10,108 nucleotides of DNA, taken from contig JAAWEO010000058.1 in NCBI GenBank assembly GCA_022794295.1, positions 1 to 10,108 of the forward strand. The letters are read 5' to 3'. This DNA is from Angelakisella sp. GTDB lineage: Bacteria; Bacillota; Clostridia; Oscillospirales; Ruminococcaceae. Within the stretch, counting starts at the first letter, position 1; every line of letters starts with the position of its first letter. Shown piece by piece: positions 5,468 to 10,108 of this stretch. A program made the translations under genes and the position numbers. Below the pieces are notes generated by a model that worked only from the letters and a program-made list of their open reading frames with translations, did not search any database and had not been told where the DNA came from.

Positions 5468-6154
5468 ATGAATAGAACAGAGCTTTATCAAAAGGTAGAC
5501 CACACCCTGCTGAAGCAGACCGCCACCTGGGAGGAGATCCGTCAGATCTGTGATGATGCCATGGCCTTTGGCACTGCGTCGGTGTGCATCCCTCCCTGCT
5601 ATGTCAAGCAGGCCGCTGAATATGTAGGCGGACGGATGTGCATTTGTACCGTGGTGGGCTTCCCCAACGGGAATTGCACTACCGCCGCGAAAATGTATGA
5701 GGCCCGGGAGGCGTTGACCAACGGCGCCGGAGAGATCGATATGGTGATCAACCTGGGCTGGCTGCGGGCTGGAGATGACCAGGCGGTTTTGCAGGAAATA
5801 AAAGAGCTCCGCGAGGTCTGCAAAAACGCGGTTCTTAAAGTGATCATCGAAACCTGCCTGCTGACCAGGGAGGAAAAGCTCCGGATGTGTCATATCGTCA
5901 CAGAATCCGGGGCAGATTTTATCAAAACCTCTACCGGCTTTTCCACCGGCGGGGCTGCATTTGAGGATATTGAGCTCTTTGCCGCCCATGTGGGGCCGAA
6001 TGTTAAGATCAAGGCCGCAGGCGGGATCTCCTCCTTTGCGGACGCCTATCATTTTGTGGAGCTGGGGGCCAGCCGCCTTGGGACCAGCCGCATTGTCAAT
6101 ATGGCAAAGGTGGAAGATACCAAAGAGTGCCATGGAGATACTGGCAGCTATTAG
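5468..6154 (+). CDS. deoC: Deoxyribose-phosphate aldolase
   Basis: A 228-aa class I aldolase that splits 2-deoxyribose-5-phosphate into acetaldehyde and glyceraldehyde-3-phosphate, the last step of deoxynucleoside catabolism, in the cytosol. It is a TIM-barrel of usual length. Visible signature residues are VDHTLLK (10-16), VVGFPNG (62-68), Asp91 in EIDMVINLG, the Schiff-base lysine Lys153 in KTSTGF, and the proton-relay Lys182 in IKAAGGI. All three catalytic residues are present, so it should be active. AAAAGGAG lies 13 nt upstream, a little far; an AAGGA directly before the ATG is too close. No other deo genes are beside it. It ends just before a strong terminator shared with the convergent sda operon. 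Confidence 0.96.
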   Translation: MNRTELYQKVDHTLLKQTATWEEIRQICDDAMAFGTASVCIPPCYVKQAAEYVGGRMCICTVVGFPNGNCTTAAKMYEAREALTNGAGEIDMVINLGWLRAGDDQAVLQEIKELREVCKNAVLKVIIETCLLTREEKLRMCHIVTESGADFIKTSTGFSTGGAAFEDIELFAAHVGPNVKIKAAGGISSFADAYHFVELGASRLGTSRIVNMAKVEDTKECHGDTGSY

Positions 6155-6195
6155 AGATAAGCCCTAGGTGTCCCTTCGTTTGGCCGCTGTAACAG

Positions 6196-6238
6196 AAAGA
6201 ATCAAAACCACCCGTTCAACAGGTGGTTTTGATTCTTT
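6196..6238. terminator. Bidirectional intrinsic terminator between deoC and sdaAA
   Basis: A perfect 17-bp stem (6196-6212 with 6222-6238) encloses the 9-nt loop CGTTCAACA. The base of the stem is A-rich on the left and T-rich on the right, with the core CCACC/GGTGG, so RNA from either strand ends its hairpin with a U-rich side. It lies 41 bp after the deoC stop and 81 bp beyond the sdaAA stop on the other strand, and would serve both convergent units. Confidence 0.85.
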
Positions 6239-6319
6239 GCTGCTTTCCTTGGGGAATGCCCTGGAAAAGCATCCCTCGCCATTTGTCTGTCTGGGATGGT
6301 TTGTATAAGTTTCTGAAAG

Positions 6320-7198
6320 CTATTTGCATCCGCCGGCACAGCGTTTACAGGCGGTAGGTGCAATGGCGATGCCGCCCATGGCGGTCTCCCGCAGTTCGCT
6401 GGGCAGGGCGCGCCCCACGGCGTACATGGCGGCAATGACCTCGTCCAGGGGGGCAGGGGAGGGGACCCCGGCCAGAGCGGTCTCGGCGGCCACCAGGGCC
6501 CCCGCCACACCGATGCCGTTGCGCCCCTGGCAAGGGGATTCCACCAGGCCGCCAATGGGGTCGCAGACCAGGCCCATAAGATTCACCAGGGCGGTTCCCG
6601 CCGCCCACAGGCACTGTTCCGGACTGCCTCCATGCAGCCCCGTCACCGCGGCGGCGGCCATGGCGCTGGCGGCGCCCACCTCGGCCTGGCAGCCGCCCTC
6701 CGCCCCGGCTACAGTGGCGTTTCGGGCGATCAGATACCCCACCGCCGAGGCGGTGAGAAGTCCGTCAATCAGTTCCTCGTTGGAAAAGCCAAAGACCTCC
6801 GCCTGGCCCAGGAGGGCCCCGGGCAGGACCCCGCAGGACCCCGCAGTAGGGGCGGCAACAATCAGGCCCATGGAGGCGTTGACCTCCAGGGTGCCCATGG
6901 CAATGGCCACCGACCGGGCCATGGTATCACCGTAAACCGATTGGTTTATTTTCCGGCGCCGGTCCAGGGAGATGGCCTCCCCGCCAATCAGCCCGCCCAT
7001 AGTCTTTTGAGGGGCGGATAGGGCGGTTTGGGCCGCCGCCCTCATGATCTCCAGGGAGCAGCTCAGGCGGTCCCGGATCTCGGCCCGGCTTGCCCCGGTA
7101 AGCCCTTCCTCCCGGCGAAGCATCGCCTCCCCGGGGGAGATGATCTCCTCTTTACAGATGGCAAGCAGCTCCGCAGCGGTAGTAAAATTGACTTTCAT
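6320..7198 (-). CDS. sdaAA: L-serine dehydratase, alpha (iron-sulfur) subunit
   Basis: A 292-aa catalytic subunit of the [4Fe-4S] L-serine dehydratase, converting L-serine to pyruvate and ammonia in the cytosol. Cys170 (AEGGCQAEVG), Cys212 (VCDPIGG) and Cys223 (SPCQGRN) have the 42- and 11-residue spacings of the cluster ligands in characterised enzymes, and the C-terminal ACKRCAGGC tail is typical. PTAGSCGVLPG (117-127) is the conserved glycine-rich stretch. The start is ATG 7198 with AGGAGGG 8 nt upstream; the frame stays open further upstream, but that part overlaps sdaAB in another frame and is not protein-like for the family. It begins 13 nt after sdaAB, whose stop overlaps this ribosome binding site. 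Oxygen-sensitive cluster chemistry fits an anaerobe. Confidence 0.96.
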   Translation of the reverse strand: MKVNFTTAAELLAICKEEIISPGEAMLRREEGLTGASRAEIRDRLSCSLEIMRAAAQTALSAPQKTMGGLIGGEAISLDRRRKINQSVYGDTMARSVAIAMGTLEVNASMGLIVAAPTAGSCGVLPGALLGQAEVFGFSNEELIDGLLTASAVGYLIARNATVAGAEGGCQAEVGAASAMAAAAVTGLHGGSPEQCLWAAGTALVNLMGLVCDPIGGLVESPCQGRNGIGVAGALVAAETALAGVPSPAPLDEVIAAMYAVGRALPSELRETAMGGIAIAPTACKRCAGGCK

Positions 7199-7211
7199 GT
7201 CCTGTTCCCTC

Positions 7212-7889
7212 CTATGCACCGATCTTTGGGATAAGAAGTGCGCTTTGGATAGAGGGGTGGCTTTGGATCTGGGCCACCGCTTCGGCGGGAATGGCCTCGT
7301 CCGCCTCGATGATGGTATAGGCCAGGCTCCCCTTGCTCTCTCGGTAAAGGCGCATAAACGCAATGTTGATGTGGTTGTCCGCCAGGGTGCTGGAAATGGC
7401 TGCCACCACACCCGGGGTGTCCTTCTGCCGCACCAGGATGGTGTAATACTCCCCGGTCAGGTCGATATCCACCCCGTTGATCCGCTTGATCACAGCGGCG
7501 CCGCCGCCCACGCTTACCCCGGTAACCAGGGACCGCTCCCCCTCCCGGTTGGTCAGGAGGATGTCGGCGGTGTTGGGGTGGCAGTCCTTGTTCTGGGTAT
7601 CGGTGGTGAAGCTCCAGGCCAGGCCCATTTTCTCGGCCCACTGGAAGGAATCCCGAATGCGGCTGTCCTCGGTGCCAAACCCCAGAACCCCGGCAATAAG
7701 GGCCCGGTCGGTGCCGTGGCCCCGGTAGGTCCGGGCAAAGGAGCCGTAAAGGGTAAAGTCTGCCCGAACGATCTCCCCGGAGATCATCCCCCGGGCCAGC
7801 TGTGCAATGCGCAGCGCTCCCGCTGTGTGGGAGCTGGAGGGTCCGATCATGTTGGGCCCAATGATGTCAAAGATGGAAAACTCCTTCAT
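7212..7889 (-). CDS. sdaAB: L-serine dehydratase, beta subunit (ACT domain)
   Basis: A 225-aa partner subunit of the iron-sulfur L-serine dehydratase. The N-terminal part carries the family signature IGPSSSHTAGALRIA (15-29) and GSFARTYRGHGTDRA (49-63). Residues about 148-222 form an ACT domain (YYTILVRQKDTPGVVAAIS...), a small regulatory fold that commonly binds amino acids, so serine control is plausible. The start is ATG 7889 with AAGGAA 9 nt upstream. It is the first gene of a two-gene operon read from a consensus promoter near 8103-8131, with an unusually long leader. The beta-before-alpha order is the usual one in Firmicutes. Confidence 0.96.
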   Translation of the reverse strand: MKEFSIFDIIGPNMIGPSSSHTAGALRIAQLARGMISGEIVRADFTLYGSFARTYRGHGTDRALIAGVLGFGTEDSRIRDSFQWAEKMGLAWSFTTDTQNKDCHPNTADILLTNREGERSLVTGVSVGGGAAVIKRINGVDIDLTGEYYTILVRQKDTPGVVAAISSTLADNHINIAFMRLYRESKGSLAYTIIEADEAIPAEAVAQIQSHPSIQSALLIPKIGA

Positions 7890-8096
7890 TCTTTCACTTC
7901 CTTCTCGTTTTTTGCTGTGGCTCGGGTCCGGAGAAAGCCCTGGTATCCCCGATCCCCCTGGATGGTGGAAAAGCCGTAGATAGATTGGGGAAAGCGGGAA
8001 AAGAGAAACTGTAAAAGGCTGCCCTGGCTCTGGTCAGATCGATCGCTCCCCGAAGGAGCAGACCGCTGGCGTCCGGCCCTCCGGGGCAGAGCTCCT
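7890..8096 (-). promoter_or_regulatory. Long structured 5' leader of sdaAB-sdaAA
   Basis: About 205 nt lie between the predicted transcription start and the sdaAB ATG. The first 80 nt can form nested stems (plus-strand coordinates): CTGCCC 8019-8024 with GGGCAG 8084-8089, GGTC 8032-8035 with GACC 8061-8064, and GCTCC 8045-8049 with GGAGC 8055-8059. A further hairpin, CCGG/CCGG, lies at about 8073-8084. In the RNA the outer stem is followed closely by UUUU. I do not recognise a known riboswitch class or T-box. It could be an attenuator, a novel regulatory RNA, or merely GC-rich DNA that folds easily. Confidence 0.4.
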
Positions 8097-8102
8097 AACT
8101 TT

Positions 8103-8131
8103 ATTATAGGCTTGCCCATCCCTTTCGTCAA
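8103..8131 (-). promoter_or_regulatory. Sigma-A promoter of the sdaAB-sdaAA operon
   Basis: On the minus strand, TTGACG (8131-8126) and TATAAT (8108-8103) are exactly 17 bp apart: five of six and six of six consensus bases. The predicted start near 8096 gives the long leader described separately. Its -35 lies 6 bp from the -35 of the divergent promoter. Confidence 0.8.
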
Positions 8132-8137
8132 CGCCTC

Positions 8138-8166
8138 TTTACAACTTCCCGCCCCCATATTATAAT
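8138..8166 (+). promoter_or_regulatory. Sigma-A promoter of the DUF1653-arsC-mnmM operon
   Basis: TTTACA (8138-8143) and TATAAT (8161-8166) are exactly 17 bp apart. The start point near 8173 leaves a short leader of about 30 nt before the ATG at 8204. The two divergent polymerases would compete for the same stretch, since the -35 boxes are only 6 bp apart. Confidence 0.8.
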
Positions 8167-8203
8167 AAGCAGACAGATCCAAGCAGAAAAGGAGGGACCG
8201 CCC

Positions 8204-8425
8204 ATGTCCCAGGAGATCCGCCCGGGCATTTACCGCCACTTTAAAGGCAGCCGCTACCGGGTCCTGTTTACCGCCCGCCACTCCGAGACAGAGGAGGAGC
8301 TGGTGGTCTATCAGGCCCTTTACGGGGAACAGGGCTATTGGGTGCGCCCTGCCGCCATGTGGAACGAGGAGGTGGAGCGGGACGGAAAGAGGGTCCGCCG
8401 CTTCACCCTGCTGATAGAGGAATGA
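8204..8425 (+). CDS. DUF1653-domain protein
   Basis: A 73-aa protein made almost wholly of one DUF1653 domain. The family pattern is clear: PGIYRHFKGSRYRVLFTARH (7-26), HSETEEELVVYQALYGE (26-42), YWVRPAAMW (45-53) and a final RRF. The domain is small, beta-rich and cytosolic; its biochemical role is not established. ATG 8204 has AAAAGGAGGG 7 nt upstream and a consensus promoter before that. It is the first gene of a three-gene operon, with 17 nt to the next gene. Confidence 0.93.
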   Translation: MSQEIRPGIYRHFKGSRYRVLFTARHSETEEELVVYQALYGEQGYWVRPAAMWNEEVERDGKRVRRFTLLIEE

Positions 8426-8442
8426 AAAAAGGAGAATAACAG

Positions 8443-8802
8443 ATGCTCACCTTGATTGAATATCCCAAATGCACCACCTGCCAGAAGGCCAGAAAATGGC
8501 TGGAGGCCCAGGGGGTGGAGTTCCAAAGCCGCCATATCCTGGAGGAGAATCCAAAGAAGGAGGAGCTTGCCGCCTGGGCAGAAAAGCTCCCCCTTAAGCG
8601 CCTGTGGAATACCAGCGGCCAGAAGTACCGCCAGCTGGGGCTGGCCCAAAAGCTGCCGGAGATGTCTTTGGAGGAACAGCTGGTCCTTCTGGCCACCGAC
8701 GGAATGCTGGTAAAGCGCCCTGTCCTTGTGGGGGAGGGCTTTGTCCTCACCGGCTTCAGGGAGGCCGAATGGTCCGCCGCCCTGGCGGGGGAAGACCGGT
8801 AA
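8443..8802 (+). CDS. ArsC/Spx-family thioredoxin-fold protein (YusI-like)
   Basis: A 119-aa protein of the ArsC/Spx family. It has a CxxC redox pair, Cys10-Thr-Thr-Cys13, in YPKCTTCQKARKWL, the NTSG motif at 56-59 with KYRQLG after it, and DGMLVKRPVLV (86-96) near the end. The whole length matches the YusI/YffB-like group often annotated as arsenate reductase family. There are no arsenic-resistance genes nearby, so a thiol-redox or unknown role is more likely than true arsenate reduction; it is too divergent from Spx to call it a polymerase-binding regulator. AAAAGGAG lies 8 nt upstream. Its TAA stop overlaps the next ATG by one base (TAATG), so translation is probably coupled. Confidence 0.9.
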   Translation: MLTLIEYPKCTTCQKARKWLEAQGVEFQSRHILEENPKKEELAAWAEKLPLKRLWNTSGQKYRQLGLAQKLPEMSLEEQLVLLATDGMLVKRPVLVGEGFVLTGFREAEWSAALAGEDR

Positions 8803-9377
8803 TGGGCTGGAACAGCCTCCGGCTCACCCACGATTTTATGACCCGGCAGGTCCGGCCCGGGGATCTCTGCATCGATGCCACCGCCGGAAAGGGCAGGGAT
8901 ACTGTGCTCCTGGCAAAGCTCACCGGACCGGCAGGAAGGGTGATCGCCCTTGATATCCAGCCCCAGGCCCTGGAGGCCACCCGCCGCCTGGCAGAGGAAG
9001 CCGGAGTCGCCTCCTGGGTGGAGACCCGCCTGCTAGACCATGCCCGCATCGAGGAAACCGCTTCCCCCGGCACGGCGGCCTGTATCGCCTTTAATCTGGG
9101 GTGGCTCCCCGGGGGAGACCATACCCTTCACACAAAGGAGGAGAGCACCCTCCGGGCCCTGAACCAGTCCCTGAAGCTCCTCCGCCCCGGAGGCGTCCTC
9201 TCCCTTTGCATCTATTACGGTAAAGAAAACGGCTACAGAGAGCGTGACGCCGTCCTTTGCTGGCTGGAAGGCCTGGACGACAAACAGTATAATGTCCTGG
9301 TCCTTACCTTTCCCAACCGAAAAAATGACCCGCCCATCCCTGTTTTTATCCTGAAAGAACCCGAAAACACCCCCTAA
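8802..9377 (+). CDS. mnmM: tRNA wobble-uridine methyltransferase MnmM/YtqB type (class I SAM-dependent)
   Basis: A 191-aa class I methyltransferase matching the YtqB family in length and motifs. The family's characterised members (MnmM) methylate 5-aminomethyl-2-thiouridine at tRNA position 34. Motif I is DATAGKGRDTVLLA (25-38), the acidic SAM-contact is Asp51 in VIALDIQ, the distinctive catalytic-loop motif is FNLGWLPGGDH (97-107), and YYGKENG (138-144) is the counterpart of the family's Y-H/Y-G-H-x-G-G segment. ATG 8802 is chosen because it overlaps the upstream stop and starts right before the conserved region; the frame is open further upstream only as a shadow of the previous gene. It is the last gene of the operon, followed by an intrinsic terminator. 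Confidence 0.9.
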   Translation: MGWNSLRLTHDFMTRQVRPGDLCIDATAGKGRDTVLLAKLTGPAGRVIALDIQPQALEATRRLAEEAGVASWVETRLLDHARIEETASPGTAACIAFNLGWLPGGDHTLHTKEESTLRALNQSLKLLRPGGVLSLCIYYGKENGYRERDAVLCWLEGLDDKQYNVLVLTFPNRKNDPPIPVFILKEPENTP

Positions 9378-9529
9378 AAGCTCCGGCGCCCCCTTTTCCT
9401 CCAAGCAGAAAGGCCCGCAGCGCCAAAAATACCCGGTGTACACAAGGCACACCCTGCATTTTTCTCCTTTTGGTCCCATCCCCCTTGGGGAAAAAACCAA
9501 ATAGCCGGACCTTAACGATCCACCTCCCC
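9378..9529 (+). other. 3' untranslated region of mnmM with an extra stem-loop
   Basis: No gene. At 9469-9501 the outer arms TTTGGT (9469-9474) and ACCAAA (9496-9501) enclose CCCC/GGGG (9481-9484 with 9487-9490), giving a two-level hairpin with an A-run on its 3' side. Read on the minus strand it would present T-residues within the stem, so it might weakly terminate antisense transcripts. Otherwise nothing is recognised. Confidence 0.4.
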
Positions 9530-9558
9530 CCGCCGCCCACCGGCGGCTTTCCTTTTTT
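9530..9558 (+). terminator. Intrinsic terminator of the DUF1653-arsC-mnmM operon
   Basis: A GC-rich 6-bp stem, CCGCCG (9530-9535) and CGGCGG (9541-9546), with loop CCCAC, is followed by CTTTCCTTTTTT (to 9558). This is the classical hairpin plus U-tract. It lies about 150 nt after the mnmM stop and is oriented for the plus strand. Confidence 0.85.
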
Positions 9559-9729
9559 CTGGAAACTATTCCATATGACCGCCAGCGAAAGAAAAATCTT
9601 AAAAAAGAAAAATGTTTTGTTCACAGTTTGTTTGTTGTTTTCCCGTCGAAAAAACGTTAAAATTGCGTTTGGGAATCGATTGACAAACAGAAAAAAAATA
9701 AAGCACCCCACCCAAAGAACCACCCCCCG

Positions 9730-9816
9730 CCCGCAGTCCTTAGCCGCGAAGCGGCTCCGCCGGAGACACCAAAGCCGTACCCAACCCGGCCCGCAGGCCA
9801 TAGCCGCGAAGCGGCC
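9730..9816. repeat. 27-bp repeat, two copies exactly 60 bp apart
   Basis: The segments 9730-9756 and 9790-9816 match at 24 of 27 positions. Each starts CCCGCAG and ends with the hairpin GCCGCGAAGCGGC. The differing positions do not disrupt the hairpin. The intervening 33 bp differ from what follows the second copy, so this is a repeated box and not a simple tandem array. Confidence 0.55.
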
Positions 9817-9833
9817 TTAGCCCGAAGGGCACC

Positions 9834-9855
9834 GATTTTCGCCGCAGCGAAAATC
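9834..9855. repeat. Perfect 9-bp stem-loop
   Basis: GATTTTCGC (9834-9842) and GCGAAAATC (9847-9855) pair perfectly around the tetraloop CGCA. No T-run follows on either strand, so it is not a standard terminator. It is part of the hairpin-rich repeat region. Confidence 0.5.
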
Positions 9856-10070
9856 ACCTTATCCGGCCAACGAGCCTCCGGCCGCAAAAGCCCGGACGCT
9901 GGTAAGCGGGAGCATAAATCCGAGGTGCCACCTAGCCCAGCCGCCTGGCGCCATCAGTAGGAACACGCTGGTAATAGATCAAGGTACTGTCTACAACGGA
10001 CCTCGACCTGTGGGTGAGATCAGGCGGCCCGTGGGTCAACCGCCCAAGGCCGGAGCCTTTGGCCGGTTCC

Positions 10071-10108
10071 CCGGGTCCAGGGAGAATCCCTGGGCGTTCT
10101 TTGGTTAC
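10071..10108 (+). repeat. Right-hand copy of the CGGGTCCAGGG hairpin repeat
   Basis: CCAGGGA (10077-10083) and TCCCTGG (10087-10093) form a 7-bp hairpin with a GAA loop, preceded by CGGGT and followed by a CTTTGGTTAC tract that runs off the window. The 11-mer CGGGTCCAGGG is also present on the minus strand at 243-233, again followed by a CCAGGG/CCCTGG palindrome (222-238) and, further on (minus strand, near 45-35), by CTTTGCTTAC. The two ends of the window thus carry related repeats in opposite orientation. Confidence 0.5.

Larger units (their letters stand above)
9559..10108. other. Non-coding region: AT-rich stretch then GC-rich repeat region
   Basis: No gene is supported. 9580-9705 is A/T-rich with many homopolymer runs. 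It contains TTGACA at 9680-9685 but no -10 at a proper distance. From about 9720 the DNA becomes GC-rich and hairpin-dense, like the left end of the window. ACGCTGGTAA is directly repeated at 9896-9905 and 9965-9974. Two short complementary pairs interleave, CGAGGT 9921-9926 with ACCTCG 10000-10005 and CCGCCTG 9941-9947 with CAGGCGG 10021-10027, a pseudoknot-type order that may be chance. I do not recognise any known RNA gene here. Confidence 0.5.

Noticed and set aside
5200..6133. Minus-strand open frames of 87 and 252 aa across the MITE and deoC
   Set aside because: One is the translated hairpin element; the other lies antisense to deoC, which has all its catalytic motifs.
6161..6174. CCCTAGGTGTCCC, similar to the MITE end, just after deoC
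   Set aside because: Only a short partial match with a gap and no partner end; too little to call a second element.
7199..7411. N-terminal extension of sdaAA
   Set aside because: It overlaps the ACT domain of sdaAB in another frame and does not resemble the alpha subunit; ATG 7198 has an ideal ribosome binding site.
7886..8281. 131-aa minus-strand open frame ending with ATGA overlap at the sdaAB start
   Set aside because: It runs through the sdaAB promoter, and after the predicted transcription start it has no usable start codon or ribosome binding site; it is probably just an open stretch of the leader.
8443..8802. Assignment of the ArsC/Spx-like gene as a true arsenate reductase or as Spx
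   Set aside because: There are no arsenic genes nearby, and motifs and length fit the YusI-like group, so only the family-level call is supported.
9680..9703. TTGACA followed by an A-rich TAAAG as a possible promoter
   Set aside because: The only candidate -10 is about 13 bp away, too close for a normal sigma-A promoter.
9346..9887. Minus-strand open frames of 151 and 76 aa after mnmM
   Set aside because: Low-complexity F/G/R-rich translations running across the intrinsic terminator and the AT-rich stretch; no start signals.

Overview
The window looks like chromosomal DNA of a GC-rich gut Clostridia, most likely an Oscillospiraceae of the Flavonifractor/Lawsonibacter/Intestinimonas kind. 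This is inferred from the GC-rich codon use, strong GGAGG-type ribosome binding sites, Firmicutes families (DUF3784, DUF1653, YusI-like ArsC/Spx, YtqB/MnmM, two-subunit L-serine dehydratase) and the hairpin-rich intergenic DNA at both ends. No rRNA, tRNA, CRISPR array or transposase gene was seen.

Layout. 1-479 is non-coding, GC-rich and repeat-rich. 480-1187 is a compact divergent control unit: an XRE-family repressor on the minus strand and a 62-aa protein on the plus strand, separated by two face-to-face promoters and three phased copies of TTTCAAAG. 1286-5067 is a tightly packed plus-strand operon with its own sigma-A-type promoter. It encodes a 519-aa two-TM multidomain protein, a DUF3784 membrane protein, a small gene that appears frameshifted, a 146-aa soluble protein homologous to one domain of the 519-aa protein, and a Sel1-repeat protein. 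This is the least explained part of the window and the best candidate for an undescribed system. 5188-5354 is a 167-bp MITE-like hairpin element with a TA at each end.

From 5468 the genes are metabolic and housekeeping. deoC (deoxyribose-phosphate aldolase) converges on the minus-strand sdaAB-sdaAA operon (iron-sulfur L-serine dehydratase), with a shared bidirectional terminator between them. sdaAB is preceded by a leader of about 205 nt with nested stems. Its promoter lies back to back with that of a plus-strand operon: DUF1653 protein, ArsC/Spx-like thioredoxin-fold protein, and MnmM-type tRNA methyltransferase. That operon ends at a clear intrinsic terminator at 9530-9558. 9559-10108 is again non-coding and repeat-rich, and shares a motif in inverted orientation with the left end.

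How the genes work together. deoC and sdaAAB feed carbon toward acetaldehyde plus glyceraldehyde-3-phosphate and toward pyruvate respectively. The XRE/62-aa unit looks like a self-regulating switch. The 1286-5067 operon has no assigned function; its membrane proteins, shared cytosolic domain and Sel1 scaffold suggest a membrane-linked protein complex, which is inference only.
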